DNA from: Claveliimonas sp034178805
GTDB lineage: Bacteria; Bacillota; Clostridia; Lachnospirales; Lachnospiraceae
DNA: 64,000 bases
NCBI RefSeq assembly: GCF_050314255.1
Contig: NZ_JBNPMZ010000011.1
Coordinates: 1 to 64,000 of the forward strand
Direction of reading: 5' to 3'
In this document: positions 33,178-42,873 of the stretch, one piece after another
Position numbering within the stretch: the stretch's first letter is position 1
How the letters are laid out: the number at the start of each line of letters is the position of its first letter
Translations under genes and position numbers: made by a program
Notes under the pieces: generated by a model
What the model was told of the DNA's origin: nothing
Databases searched by the model: none
Seen by the model: only the letters and a program-made list of their open reading frames with translations

Positions 33178-36090
33178 TCACGGCAAAACATTTTTCAACA
33201 CCTGAATAACCTCATCCATATTGATTGGTTTAGATATAAACCCATTCATACCACACTCTGCAGTAGATTTTCTATCCTCATCGAAAGCGTTGGCCGTCAT
33301 GGCTACAACAGGAATCGCAGACAGGGTTGGATTATCCAGTTCTCTGATGCACCGGGTAGCTTCATATCCGTCCATAACAGGCATCTGAATATCCATGAGC
33401 ACCAGTTCATACTCACCGGGTCTGGAGGATGTTATGATACTCAGTGCTTCTGCACCGTTCTCCGCCGTGTCTATGTGAAAACCATATTCTTCAAGAATCT
33501 CAACTGCAATTTCCCGGTTCAGCTCATTATCCTCAACCACCAGTAATCGCTTGCCTTCAAATCTGTTCATTTCATCGACACCGGGCAGGATCTGTTCTTC
33601 CTTAATCTCACGATGTCCAAGAGCAGCCAGCAGAGTATCCCGAAGCTCGGACATAAACATGGGCTTTGAACAGAAGGCCGTCACACCGGCTTCTCTCGCC
33701 TCCGCCTCAATATCATTCCAATCGTAAGCGGTAAGAATAATAATTGGAACCTCATCGTTTAGTCTTCGAATCCGTCTTGCAACTTCAATACCGTTCATAT
33801 CCGGCAGTCTCCAGTCGATGATATAGGCATAGAATACATCGTTTATCTCTATAGACTGTTTAGCACGAAGCACCGCTTCCTTACCGGACATCGTCCATTC
33901 TGACCGCATACCTACTCGCAGAAGCATCTTTGTCACACTGTCACAGGTGTTGAAGTCATCATCCACCACCAGTGCCTTCAATCCCTCAAGTTCTTTGATG
34001 GTTTCGATAGCCCTGTGTTCCGACTGCAGCCTCAGTTCCAGGCGAATGATGAACTCTGTACCCTTGCCCTGTTCCGTGTGAACCTCAATGGTACCACCCA
34101 TCATGTCGATGATGTTCTTAGAAATGGCCATTCCCAAACCGGTTCCCTGAATCCTGCTGACAGTCGAGTTACGCTCCCGCTCAAATGGCTCAAATATCCG
34201 TTCTGCGAATTCCGGACTCATACCAATACCGGTATCTTTTACCCGTAATTCGTACAGACCCTTTCCTTCCGGTGCATTATGAATCTGTGCCACACGGACT
34301 GAAACCGCACCGCCGGGCGGAGTGAATTTGATGGCGTTGGACAACAGGTTCAATAGTACCTGATTCAGCCGTATCTTATCACAGAACACGTCTTCGTCTA
34401 CCACATCCAGAGTATCCATAAACAGCTCCAGCTGCTTTGCATGTATCTGACCACTGATGATGGTCTTCAGGTCATGAAGGACATCAGACAGGTTCACTTC
34501 CGACTCCTCAAGATGGATTTTTCCACTCTCAATGCGACTCATGTCCAGCACATCGTTGATCAGAGAAAGGAGGTGATTCCCTGAGGACAGTATCTTAGAC
34601 AGATAATCCTTCATTTTTTCAGTATTTCCCACATTGGCACTTGCCAGGGTGGCAAAACCGATGATGGCATTCATCGGTGTACGGATGTCGTGGGACATAT
34701 TGCTGAGGAAAGTACTCTTCGCCCGGTTCGCACTCTGAGCGGCATTGACCGCATCCTCAAGTGCCTGATTGATCTTTTTATCCCTGGTACGATCAGACAT
34801 TACAAGAATATACTTTTTCTCCCCCTGAATATCACTGCACAGTGCAATCACGTGGAACCAGCGAATCTCACCAGTCCTCTGATGAATATATTCACGATCC
34901 CATTCGCCCTGCTGACCGGGAAGGATATTGGAAAGCTGATCCAGAACACGAACCGTATCCTCTTCTTTAACAAGATGATCCATCGCCCTGATGTCTGCAC
35001 GGGCCTCCGCTTCTGAAACACCTATAAGCTTTTCTATATTGGGACTGATATAATCCACCCGGAAAGTATCAGCATCCAGCATCAGGAAAATATCATCCAC
35101 ATTAACAGACAGTTTGGAGAACAATTCCTCCCTGTAGAGAATCTCCGTGTCTTTCTTCTTCAGTTTTTGCCGGTTTTGCCAGATGATAAATGCAAGGATC
35201 ACTATACCCAGACAGATCATAATTCCTGCAACCAGCAAAAGAGTAGTCGACTGCAGATTATTCATGCTGTCATTTACAACACCGGTCGGCACGAAACCAA
35301 GCACGATCCAGTCATCGAAATTCGCCGGTTCATAGATCAGATAGTACTCCGTATTTCCCACACAGAATGAAGTGGCACCGGAACGTCCCTGCGTAAAATC
35401 CTCCTTCAGGGCAGCAATTTCATCGCTGCTCATGGTAGAGTTGTTCTTCAGCATAGCTAAAAAATTATAGATGCTGGACTGCTGATCACTGGTGCTTTCC
35501 ACAACCACCCGGCCATCCGGATGGATGACATAGCTGCTGGACTGACCATCGAAGGCTGATATTTTCAGCGTTTCCACCAGGTCGGAATTGTTGAAACTGA
35601 TAGCAATGGCTTCATATGCAAATCCCTGATAAGTCCCCGGAAAGACAGGCACAAAAAACATCATCATCTGTGATTGACCGGGTATTACGGAGTTCACCAC
35701 CACATCCTGACCATTAAGTATTAGATTGAAAAGATTTTCCTTTAAATCCAGATATCCGGTTTCTCCGCTGACAGTCTGATAACTGCTCTCCCGGGAGATG
35801 AAATAAAAGTCAGTAAACCCAACCTCCTCCTTCGCCTGAGTAATGAAATATCCAATCTGTTCTTCATCCTCAATGTCATGAATATACTCAGCCCACAGAT
35901 GCATGTTACTCCAGTTTCTGCTTACCAGATTGTGAAGGGATTGGTTAGCCTGATGATAAATCTCTGTCAGATGTACAATACTCTCTGTGTAGATCGTCTG
36001 CGAAACAAAGGAATAATACCGAACGCTGACCGCAACAATCCCCAGAGACAGAATGATAGCACCAAAGACAGCAATCAGCTTTTTTCGCAT
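33178..36090 (-). CDS. membrane hybrid sensor histidine kinase with two receiver domains
   Basis: 970 residues from MRKKLIAVFG (ATG at 36090 after GGAGAGTGATTTT; the frame to 36150 is overextended). Order: TM (7-29), extracellular dCache-like sensor (about 30-280), TM (288-310), PAS (325-440), HisKA with H-box NMSHDIRTPMNAIIGF near 475, HATPase (575-690), REC1 (ALVVDDDFNTCDSV, near 703) and REC2 (LLVVEDNELNREIA, near 850). No DNA-binding output is fused. It follows the solute-binding/nucleotidase-like lipoprotein gene and resembles the soluble hybrid kinase at 38042, so the three genes probably form one sensory locus. Confidence 0.9.
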   Translation of the reverse strand: MRKKLIAVFGAIILSLGIVAVSVRYYSFVSQTIYTESIVHLTEIYHQANQSLHNLVSRNWSNMHLWAEYIHDIEDEEQIGYFITQAKEEVGFTDFYFISRESSYQTVSGETGYLDLKENLFNLILNGQDVVVNSVIPGQSQMMMFFVPVFPGTYQGFAYEAIAISFNNSDLVETLKISAFDGQSSSYVIHPDGRVVVESTSDQQSSIYNFLAMLKNNSTMSSDEIAALKEDFTQGRSGATSFCVGNTEYYLIYEPANFDDWIVLGFVPTGVVNDSMNNLQSTTLLLVAGIMICLGIVILAFIIWQNRQKLKKKDTEILYREELFSKLSVNVDDIFLMLDADTFRVDYISPNIEKLIGVSEAEARADIRAMDHLVKEEDTVRVLDQLSNILPGQQGEWDREYIHQRTGEIRWFHVIALCSDIQGEKKYILVMSDRTRDKKINQALEDAVNAAQSANRAKSTFLSNMSHDIRTPMNAIIGFATLASANVGNTEKMKDYLSKILSSGNHLLSLINDVLDMSRIESGKIHLEESEVNLSDVLHDLKTIISGQIHAKQLELFMDTLDVVDEDVFCDKIRLNQVLLNLLSNAIKFTPPGGAVSVRVAQIHNAPEGKGLYELRVKDTGIGMSPEFAERIFEPFERERNSTVSRIQGTGLGMAISKNIIDMMGGTIEVHTEQGKGTEFIIRLELRLQSEHRAIETIKELEGLKALVVDDDFNTCDSVTKMLLRVGMRSEWTMSGKEAVLRAKQSIEINDVFYAYIIDWRLPDMNGIEVARRIRRLNDEVPIIILTAYDWNDIEAEAREAGVTAFCSKPMFMSELRDTLLAALGHREIKEEQILPGVDEMNRFEGKRLLVVEDNELNREIAVEILEEYGFHIDTAENGAEALSIITSSRPGEYELVLMDIQMPVMDGYEATRCIRELDNPTLSAIPVVAMTANAFDEDRKSTAECGMNGFISKPINMDEVIQVLKNVLP

Positions 36091-36158
36091 AAAATCACTC
36101 TCCTTTTTTATGTAGATTTCTTTATAGAAATCTCTTCTAACAGTATCCACAAAGACAA

Positions 36159-38000
36159 TTATTTCAATGTAATATAATTCTCAGGCTCTGCCAGGCTTCC
36201 TCCGTTCTTGACATATTCTGTCCAGGCAATCCTTACTCTATCTTCCATTTTTTCAAATGTCCTGCTTTCATCATTCAGGAACGGTCCCATATACCCCCCT
36301 GTATTCAGACATGTTACCTGGAATGTATCCTCATCTCCGATCTCCTTGCCATCTTTCAAAACACGTACCAGGACATATTTTCCATCTTCCTCCTGAACTT
36401 CCATTGATATTCCGCTGACTGCAGGCAGAGAACCGCGGTTAAACGGCGAAAAACCACCTTCCATACCTTCCACAGATGCCTTCAGGTAATCGATCAGCTC
36501 TTTTCCCGTCATTTCGCTCTGCCATGCCTCCAGTGAATTCGGCATCACCATGTAGCCTGCCATCGTCTCCGAATATTCTCCTTTGAAAGTGGAACCGGTA
36601 AAGCTGTAAGCCGGCGCTACCAGCACATCACTCCCATAATAAGACCGCAGGGAATTTGCCATGGCAGAAGCAGATGCATTACCACCCTTTTTATGGAACT
36701 CATTGGAATAACCCTCTTCGACCGTCAGTACAGTTTCTGCGGAATCATCATTAGACTGTTGTAACTGTGCGTCAAAAGCCTCATATGCCTGCTGTGCATC
36801 GTATTCTCCACGAATCATCTTCGAAACAACATCTTTTGACGTGGAAAAGAAATCATTGGAAGCAACACGAATATACAAATGATTCTGCTTAATATATGTT
36901 TCCAGGTTCTCAAGGTGTGGTGATAATTTCAGATCAACATTCTGACTGTACGTGATCACGTCTTCTCCCTTGGCCAACGTATTCTGTCCTTCATCAGACA
37001 ACATTACACTCAGAACCTTAAGTGCCTCATCACGGCGCGTTTTGTCTTTCTCCAGATCCTTGTTCAGAGCCACCTGAAATGCAGGATAGGTAAGCAGCCA
37101 CTCCTCTCCATTCTGTCCGAAATAAGGAAGAAATACTGCGTCGGTTTCAAGTGTTTCCTGGAACGCAACGACATTCGATCCACCTGAACGGATCATTGCA
37201 GCCTTTCCTTCCATAAACATATCAATAACCGGATCATAGGAGAGATTCAGATCCTCCTCTTCAAGATGTGTATCTTTGATGAACTGCTCCATCCGCTCAA
37301 AAGCTCCCGGCCAGATCACACCATCGAGACCCGTGAGAGAATCTAAAGGATCCTCGTATCTATGCCTCCATTCCTGTCCCTCAAGAGAGTTTATCTCCGG
37401 AATTGACAACCCCTGCAGAACCTCCATACAGGTATAATCATATTCAAAATCGGCAACAAATCCGCGGATTCCCTCTGCTTCAAACGCCTGGCAGACAGAA
37501 ACAAAACTCTCATAATCTGTAGGAAGAGGAATATCATACTTCTCAAACACTTCTCTGTTGGCCACAATCCCATCCACCTCGCCACAGAGCGGCAGCCAGT
37601 TTACCGTATCGTCACTATTGGTAAAGTTCTTCAGATAAGACTCATAAATCGCACCGGCTTCCTCTGTAGTAGACAGATCCATCAGCTGATCCTGTAAATC
37701 AGCCGCATCGTGCAGAGAAAATCTGCGACAGGTGATGATATCCGGCAGTGCCCCGTTTTCTTTCATAAATGTGTAAAAATCCAGATCATTATTTCCCACT
37801 ACAAATTCAATATCCATATCCGGAAGCTGAGACTGGATATAACGGGCATATGTATCGTACAAACCGGCACTCCACAGATATACCGAAATCGAATCCTCCT
37901 TTTCACTTTTATCCTGCACTGCGCATCCTGTAAACAACAAAGCTGTCATTGCCATAGTCAGCCCGGCTGATATCAGACGTTTTCCTCTCTTGTTTTTCAT
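36159..38000 (-). CDS. lipoprotein: solute-binding domain fused to a 5'-nucleotidase C-terminal-like domain
   Basis: 613 residues. Signal peptide with lipobox LLFTGC (Cys26). Residues about 30-420 resemble an SBP_bac_1 extracellular binding protein (DIEFVVGNNDLDFYTFM, NREVFEKYDIPLPTDYESF). Residues about 440-605 look like the C-terminal domain of secreted 5'-nucleotidases (MANSLRSYYGSDVLVAPAY, MTGKELIDYLKASVEG, FQVTCLNTGGYMG), without the metal-binding catalytic domain. No permease is adjacent, so it is read as a ligand-binding sensor partner for the neighbouring hybrid kinases and not as a transporter component. Confidence 0.75.
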   Translation of the reverse strand: MKNKRGKRLISAGLTMAMTALLFTGCAVQDKSEKEDSISVYLWSAGLYDTYARYIQSQLPDMDIEFVVGNNDLDFYTFMKENGALPDIITCRRFSLHDAADLQDQLMDLSTTEEAGAIYESYLKNFTNSDDTVNWLPLCGEVDGIVANREVFEKYDIPLPTDYESFVSVCQAFEAEGIRGFVADFEYDYTCMEVLQGLSIPEINSLEGQEWRHRYEDPLDSLTGLDGVIWPGAFERMEQFIKDTHLEEEDLNLSYDPVIDMFMEGKAAMIRSGGSNVVAFQETLETDAVFLPYFGQNGEEWLLTYPAFQVALNKDLEKDKTRRDEALKVLSVMLSDEGQNTLAKGEDVITYSQNVDLKLSPHLENLETYIKQNHLYIRVASNDFFSTSKDVVSKMIRGEYDAQQAYEAFDAQLQQSNDDSAETVLTVEEGYSNEFHKKGGNASASAMANSLRSYYGSDVLVAPAYSFTGSTFKGEYSETMAGYMVMPNSLEAWQSEMTGKELIDYLKASVEGMEGGFSPFNRGSLPAVSGISMEVQEEDGKYVLVRVLKDGKEIGDEDTFQVTCLNTGGYMGPFLNDESRTFEKMEDRVRIAWTEYVKNGGSLAEPENYITLK

Positions 38001-38041
38001 TTTCTTTCCCTCTCATTTTCATTCCTTACATTTAAGACTCA

Positions 38042-40534
38042 CTATTTAAAAATATCTGCTAAAGTTTTCATCAGCTTCTTAATATTAATCGGCTTCGATA
38101 TAAATCCATTCATTCCGGATTCAAAAGCCTTCTTCTTATCTTCATCAAAAGCATTCGCAGTCATCGCTATGATTGGTATGTTGGCTTTTCTGTTATCGCT
38201 TAAGGTCCGGATCTCCCTTGTTGCTAGAAATCCGTTCATTTTCGGCATCTGAATATCCATCAGAATCAGATCGTAACAGTCAGATGCTGCACTGGCCATC
38301 TTATCAACTGCAGCGATACCATCATCCGCCACATCTACTATAAATCCTGCCCCCTCGAGGATCTCTGTCGCAATTTCCTGATTGAGTTCATTATCTTCCA
38401 CAAGAAGAATTTTCTTCCCCGTAAAATCAACTTCCTCCGCCACTTCTTTTTTCACGGCTTTTGTACGGATAGGTCTTGTAAGTACTTCCCGTAACTCTGA
38501 CATAAATAGCGGTTTAGACACAAATGCTGTTACTCCGGCTTCTCTGGCTTCAATTTCAATATCCGACCAGTCGTATGCCGTCAGGATAATAATCGGTGTA
38601 CTGTCTCCTATCACCTTGCGGATTCGGCGAACCGTTTCAATACCATTCATATCAGGCATAAGCCAGTCAATGATATAAGCCTTGAATTCATCACCTTCAT
38701 CATAAGCTTCTTTTGCCCTGACAATAGATTCCTTGCCGGAGACAGTCCAATCAGCCCTCATTCCGATCTTTCTGAGCATTTTACTTACACTCATACAGGT
38801 ATCCGTATCATCGTCAACAACCAATGCACGCGCCCCCTGAAGTTCCGGAACTGGTTCGTACTTTACAACACTGTCTGACAGCTTACAGTCAAGGGTTACA
38901 ATAAACTCTGTACCTTTTCCTTCTTCACTCTTTACGTCAATGCTTCCTCCCATCATATCGACGATATTTTTCGTAATCGCCATACCAAGCCCGGTTCCCT
39001 GGATACCGCTTACAGTTGTTGTCTGTTCCCTTGAAAATGATTCAAAAATATGTTTCCGGAATTCCTCGGACATTCCAATTCCGTTATCCTTTATACGGAA
39101 TTCATATGTCGCATATCCATTTAATTTGCAAGGCCTTTCGGAAATTCTTATGCTGATGGTTCCGCCAACCGGCGTAAATTTAATCGCATTACTGACAATA
39201 TTTAATAACACCTGGTTGAGGCGGAGTTTATCTGTAATAATATCTTCATTCAAAATATCCTGTGTATCAATAAACAAATCCTGCTGCTTTGAAGAAATAT
39301 TTGACTGAATGATTGTTCTAAGATCATGGAGCACATCCGGGAGATGCACCTCTTTTTCTTCGATCTTTACCCGACCGCTCTCAATACGACTCATATCCAG
39401 AACATCATTGATAAGACTTAGCAAATGATTACTCGATGTAGAAATTTTGTCAAGATAGTCTCTGGTAGTCTCCACATTATCAAGATGAGCTGCCGCAAGC
39501 GCTGTAAACCCTATAATAGCATTCATAGGAGTACGAATATCATGGGACATATTATTCAGGAAAGCAGTCTTCGCTTTATTAGCATGCTCTGCAGCAGCAA
39601 GCGCATCAACAAGTGCTTTCCTCTGTGCCTCTTTCTCGCGTTCTTCTTCATCAACATTCAGAAAAGCAACCGCAATATTTGATGCTTCTTCCTTAACATC
39701 AGCGAACTTAATCAGTATGATCTCCAGCCATTGATATTCACCGCTTATTCCGGCATTCAGAAACCGATAAGCATATCTTTTCTTATCCCGAAGCAGTTCC
39801 CTGATATAATCCTCATCAGCCAGTTTAAGTAATTCGTCACGAAAATCCGGATGTGTATAGGCAAGCACTAACTCTCTGAATCTGTTAAAATAATCATCTG
39901 AATTTTTCTTATCATTCCCTATATCTTCATCAAAAGCTGTTTTACTAATATTATATCTGGAATACTCTTTTGTATCGAGATTAACAAAATACAAAGTCGA
40001 ATACTGGCCGGCCAGTCCCTCAATTTTCTTTATATCTTCATCAAGGATTCTTCTATGCTCTGCCTCCCTGGCATTCATCTCTTCTATTTTTGTAAGATCA
40101 AGGATATAAGTAATTGCCAGAAGATCATTGTTTGTCAGATCACGATACATCACCACATGCTGCTCAGCCAACATAGACTCTCCCAGAGAATCCTTCGTCC
40201 AATAACGGTGGAAAATATGATCTTCTCCGTTCTCAAAACACTCTGTCAGATGATTGATATCAAAAAAAGCAAAATATTCCGGCTGCTGTTCTTCTGATAG
40301 CTGATTTCCCCAGTATTCAATTACATCCCAGTATTTACAGTCGTTCGGGAATCCAATTACCTCGTTGATGCTGTATTCAACATCGTCGATCACCTGATAC
40401 ATCGTTCCGGGAACAAGATTTTTCGTAATGTTAATATTGTAATAAGCTCCAGCACTCGCGGAAAGTGCATGTTCCATGATTTTTATTTTTTTCCTGTAAG
40501 TTTCAAGCTGCTTCTCCAATACAGTTTTCCCCAC
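38042..40534 (-). CDS. soluble hybrid sensor histidine kinase with two receiver domains
   Basis: 830 residues from a GTG spaced eight bases from GGGAGG. No transmembrane helix. The N-terminal 300 residues hold one or two PAS-like modules (AYYNINITKNLVPGTMY, STLYFVNLDTKEYSRY), then HisKA with NMSHDIRTPMNAIIGF near 330, HATPase (440-560), REC1 (ALVVDDDTDTCMSV near 571) and REC2 (ILLVEDNELNQEIA near 711). It is a paralogue of the kinase at 33178 from HisKA onward. Output must be through another protein, since no effector domain is attached. Confidence 0.9.
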   Translation of the reverse strand: MGKTVLEKQLETYRKKIKIMEHALSASAGAYYNINITKNLVPGTMYQVIDDVEYSINEVIGFPNDCKYWDVIEYWGNQLSEEQQPEYFAFFDINHLTECFENGEDHIFHRYWTKDSLGESMLAEQHVVMYRDLTNNDLLAITYILDLTKIEEMNAREAEHRRILDEDIKKIEGLAGQYSTLYFVNLDTKEYSRYNISKTAFDEDIGNDKKNSDDYFNRFRELVLAYTHPDFRDELLKLADEDYIRELLRDKKRYAYRFLNAGISGEYQWLEIILIKFADVKEEASNIAVAFLNVDEEEREKEAQRKALVDALAAAEHANKAKTAFLNNMSHDIRTPMNAIIGFTALAAAHLDNVETTRDYLDKISTSSNHLLSLINDVLDMSRIESGRVKIEEKEVHLPDVLHDLRTIIQSNISSKQQDLFIDTQDILNEDIITDKLRLNQVLLNIVSNAIKFTPVGGTISIRISERPCKLNGYATYEFRIKDNGIGMSEEFRKHIFESFSREQTTTVSGIQGTGLGMAITKNIVDMMGGSIDVKSEEGKGTEFIVTLDCKLSDSVVKYEPVPELQGARALVVDDDTDTCMSVSKMLRKIGMRADWTVSGKESIVRAKEAYDEGDEFKAYIIDWLMPDMNGIETVRRIRKVIGDSTPIIILTAYDWSDIEIEAREAGVTAFVSKPLFMSELREVLTRPIRTKAVKKEVAEEVDFTGKKILLVEDNELNQEIATEILEGAGFIVDVADDGIAAVDKMASAASDCYDLILMDIQMPKMNGFLATREIRTLSDNRKANIPIIAMTANAFDEDKKKAFESGMNGFISKPINIKKLMKTLADIFK

Positions 40535-40711
40535 TGCAACAACCTCCCGATTTCTCTTCTATCTGTGACAATTTGTACCATGTATTTATGAAAATGATTT
40601 CTGTTTCACAACTATATTTTGAAATGCGAAATGACATGAAATTTCAAAAAATATAATCCTAGTCAATTTTATATTATATCATACTAATATACAAAAAAAC
40701 AAGAAAAATAG

Positions 40712-40743
40712 CGGGTGCGTAAAATATTTTCATCCCGCACCCG
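40712..40743 (-). terminator. terminator after the EamA gene
   Basis: Minus-strand stem CGGGTGCG/CGCACCCG (eight pairs) with a 16-base loop, followed by CTATTTTTCTTGTTTTTTT. Confidence 0.85.
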
Positions 40744-40786
40744 TCATTTATAATTACACCTGTTACATTTAAAATGACACTGACAA

Positions 40787-41209
40787 TTATAAAACCATAA
40801 TCAATGTTCCCGCACCGATCAGAATACATCCGATTAATGATTTTGCTGTAAATTCCTCATGTAAAAATATGAATGCCAATACCAGGGTAATGACTACACT
40901 TAATTTGTCTACCGGAACTACTTTTGAAGCATCACCGATCTGCAATGCTTTATAATAGCACAGCCAGGATGCACCGGTTGCCAGACCGGACAAAACCAGA
41001 AAAAGCCAGCTTTTTCTGCTGATTTCAGAAAGACCATTTTGTGTATGTGTCAGGAACACCATTCCCCATGCCATAATTACCACAACCACGGTCCGAACTG
41101 CAGTTGCCAGATTGGAGTTCACTCCGTCAATTCCGATCTTTGCCAATATGGAGGTCAAAGCAGCAAACACCGCAGACAGTAACGCAAATACAAACCACAT
41201 ATTTTTCAT
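40787..41209 (-). CDS. half-size EamA/DMT family transporter
   Basis: 140 residues, one EamA repeat with about five hydrophobic helices (FALLSAVFAALTSILAKIGI to LIGCILIGAGTLIMVL). Usual DMT transporters have two such repeats; single-repeat forms dimerise. The substrate is unknown. The gene stands alone, with a strong terminator after it and a structured repeat region before it. Confidence 0.87.
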   Translation of the reverse strand: MKNMWFVFALLSAVFAALTSILAKIGIDGVNSNLATAVRTVVVVIMAWGMVFLTHTQNGLSEISRKSWLFLVLSGLATGASWLCYYKALQIGDASKVVPVDKLSVVITLVLAFIFLHEEFTAKSLIGCILIGAGTLIMVL

Positions 41210-41254
41210 CTCCCGTTCTGTAATATTTTTCCATTTATTATCTTATCACACTAC

Positions 41255-41402
41255 TCTCATGCCGTATAGAACAAAGAGTTCCGCGAGCGGAACTCTCGCG
41301 CCTCCGGCGGTCGCTCTGCGACATCTTCTGCTTACGCCGGAGTGCGCATCCCCCGGAGGGTTTTTGCTCTATGGAAACGCAGTTTCCTATAGAGTAAAAA
41401 AG
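41255..41402. repeat. GC-rich structured intergenic element
   Basis: Within about 150 bases lie a near-perfect hairpin GAGTTCCGC-gag-CGGAACTC (approximately 41276-41306), a second GC-rich part with CGCCGGAGTGCGC, and CTCTATGGAAAC-gca-GTTTCCTATAGAG (about 41368-41396). Base composition is much richer in G+C than the flanks. It codes for nothing obvious and looks like a dispersed repeat (REP or miniature element) known by appearance in Lachnospiraceae genomes. Confidence 0.5.
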
Positions 41403-41451
41403 TGCGCAGCTTCGGCTGAAATTCAGACCGATAACTGCACACTTTTCATTT
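41403..41451 (-). terminator. terminator of the surface-protein cassette
   Basis: AAAAGTG(c)GCAG and CTGC(a)CACTTTT arms close a stem between 41398 and 41447, just after the last gene of the cassette, with a T run on the minus strand at the end of the stem. Confidence 0.55.
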
Positions 41452-41769
41452 TTAGATTTCCGAATACAATTTTTTTACTCCATATACTATGACTATGATC
41501 GAACTCATAAACAAAATGAGTAAAAAGCTTGTATTGCTCTCATCTCCTGTTTTCGCATTTTTATCATTTTCAGAAGCTGGTGCATCAGCCGCCTCCTCAG
41601 ATACATATGCTACTACTTTTGTACTTCCAACATATTCAGACCGGCTTTCATCCTGCGCCGAAACAGGAAGAGTCATCCCGGTAATGCCCATACATAACAA
41701 GAGACAAACCATTATTCTTCTGACCGACGTATGCCGCCTTTTATTGCCTGTGACATTGCTACTGTACAT
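41452..41769 (-). CDS. small secreted, membrane-anchored protein
   Basis: 105 residues: a positively charged start (NKRRHTSVRR), a signal-type helix (IMVCLLLCMGITGMTLPVSA), a short acidic outer part, and NAKTGDESN followed by a hydrophobic helix (FLLILFMSSIIVIVYGV) and KKLY. The KTGD-TM-basic tail is a cell-surface anchor like that of the giant protein at 42874. The start overlaps the upstream gene's end by 11 bases, so translation is probably coupled. The function is unknown. Confidence 0.65.
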   Translation of the reverse strand: MYSSNVTGNKRRHTSVRRIMVCLLLCMGITGMTLPVSAQDESRSEYVGSTKVVAYVSEEAADAPASENDKNAKTGDESNTSFLLILFMSSIIVIVYGVKKLYSEI

Positions 41770-42382
41770 CGTTGATATCAGCTACTCTCGTGAAGAAATT
41801 TAAGGTACCGGTATAGGAGCCTGCATACGTAGCTAAATCTTTACCATAAAGCTGTTTCTGATTCAGTCTTAAAGTATTTGTTGCCGTTTGATCAGAAGCT
41901 GTAAACGCATTAAAAAGGAATCCATTTGTATACCACTGCTCATCCTGAATGGAATTGCCGGAAGGATTTAAAATCTGATATGTCAGGTAGATACCATCAT
42001 TATCATCCTTGACCAGTTTAAAAGGATCTGTCTGCTGGGTTGCAGCGCTGTCTTTCACCAGAACTGCAACAGCACTTCCGGTTGGCAGGTTTGTGATTGT
42101 CACACTTCTTACTGTAATGTCTCTTGTAACGTAAGAATTTGCCTCCGAAGCCGGCTGCTTGATCGTACCAAAATCAACCTTACTTGGTATTGCTATCACA
42201 TAGGACGGTTCAGTCGGACTCTCTCCATCTACGGAAGCTGTTACACTCGTTTCACCTCTTGGTGTAACATTATCAAGATCCTTTTCATCCCCTTCAGCTG
42301 CCAATGCATATACCGGTGTAACTGCAACCACCGCTGCTGCAAATAAACCTGTAAGCCATCTTTTTACCTTTGCATTTTTCAT
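41759..42382 (-). CDS. secreted pilin- or WxL-like surface protein
   Basis: 207 residues with a clear signal peptide (WLTGLFAAAVVAVTPVYALA). The mature part is beta-rich: YVIAIPSKVDFGTIKQP, VRSVTITNLPTGSAVAVLV, and a last strand pair YAGSYTGTLNFFTRVADI. These features occur in small secreted Firmicutes surface proteins, but no named family is certain. There is no TM anchor, so it may bind to the neighbouring anchored proteins. GCAGGAGGAAGAGAG precedes the ATG. Confidence 0.7.
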   Translation of the reverse strand: MKNAKVKRWLTGLFAAAVVAVTPVYALAAEGDEKDLDNVTPRGETSVTASVDGESPTEPSYVIAIPSKVDFGTIKQPASEANSYVTRDITVRSVTITNLPTGSAVAVLVKDSAATQQTDPFKLVKDDNDGIYLTYQILNPSGNSIQDEQWYTNGFLFNAFTASDQTATNTLRLNQKQLYGKDLATYAGSYTGTLNFFTRVADINDVQ

Positions 42383-42401
42383 CTCTCTTCCTCCTGCTTT
42401 A

Positions 42402-42869
42402 CTACTTTACTATAAGATTAAATTGGGCACTTCCGCCATTTAGTGAACTTTTATCTTCCAGAGAATAACATTTGTATTCTATAATGGCCTGGTATTCTCC
42501 CGACTCCAGTTCTTGTTCCATAGTAATCTCGTTTAACCCTTCTCCCGGCTTCAAATACTCTGATTCATATAGCTTTGTCCCGTCTTCAAGCCTCAGTATG
42601 ATTACGAAATAGCAATTATTATCTGCCGGATTCCCCATACTTACCGCCTGCTTTTTTGTATTTGCTGCCATAGTCATGCTGTCATACCCCGGAATAAGTA
42701 TTTCATCCGTCTCCGGAAGCTCGTTTTCTTCAATATCAACATCCCATGCAACTACATTTGCAGATGAATTTTTGCTGCCTTTCATTTCTTTAAGAACGAA
42801 AACGGCGATGCACGCGGCTGCAAGCGCAGCCACGGCAACTATAATAATAATTAACTTTTTTCTTTTCAT
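42402..42869 (-). CDS. single-pass membrane protein with an extracellular beta domain
   Basis: 155 residues from MKRKKLIIIIV (ATG at 42869, four bases after the giant gene's stop). An N-terminal helix (LIIIIVAVAALAAACIAVFVL) anchors an outer domain with ETDEILIPGYDSMTM, NNCYFVIILRLEDGTKLYES and GEYQAIIEYKCYSLED. This pattern looks like a small Ig-like or DUF-type fold common in Lachnospiraceae surface loci. Its function is unknown; it is in the cassette with three other surface proteins. Confidence 0.68.
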   Translation of the reverse strand: MKRKKLIIIIVAVAALAAACIAVFVLKEMKGSKNSSANVVAWDVDIEENELPETDEILIPGYDSMTMAANTKKQAVSMGNPADNNCYFVIILRLEDGTKLYESEYLKPGEGLNEITMEQELESGEYQAIIEYKCYSLEDKSSLNGGSAQFNLIVK

Positions 42870-42873
42870 GCTA

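Noticed and set aside
41255..41402. tRNA or rRNA gene
   Set aside because: No cloverleaf or TPsiC-like sequence; the hairpins do not fit a tRNA.
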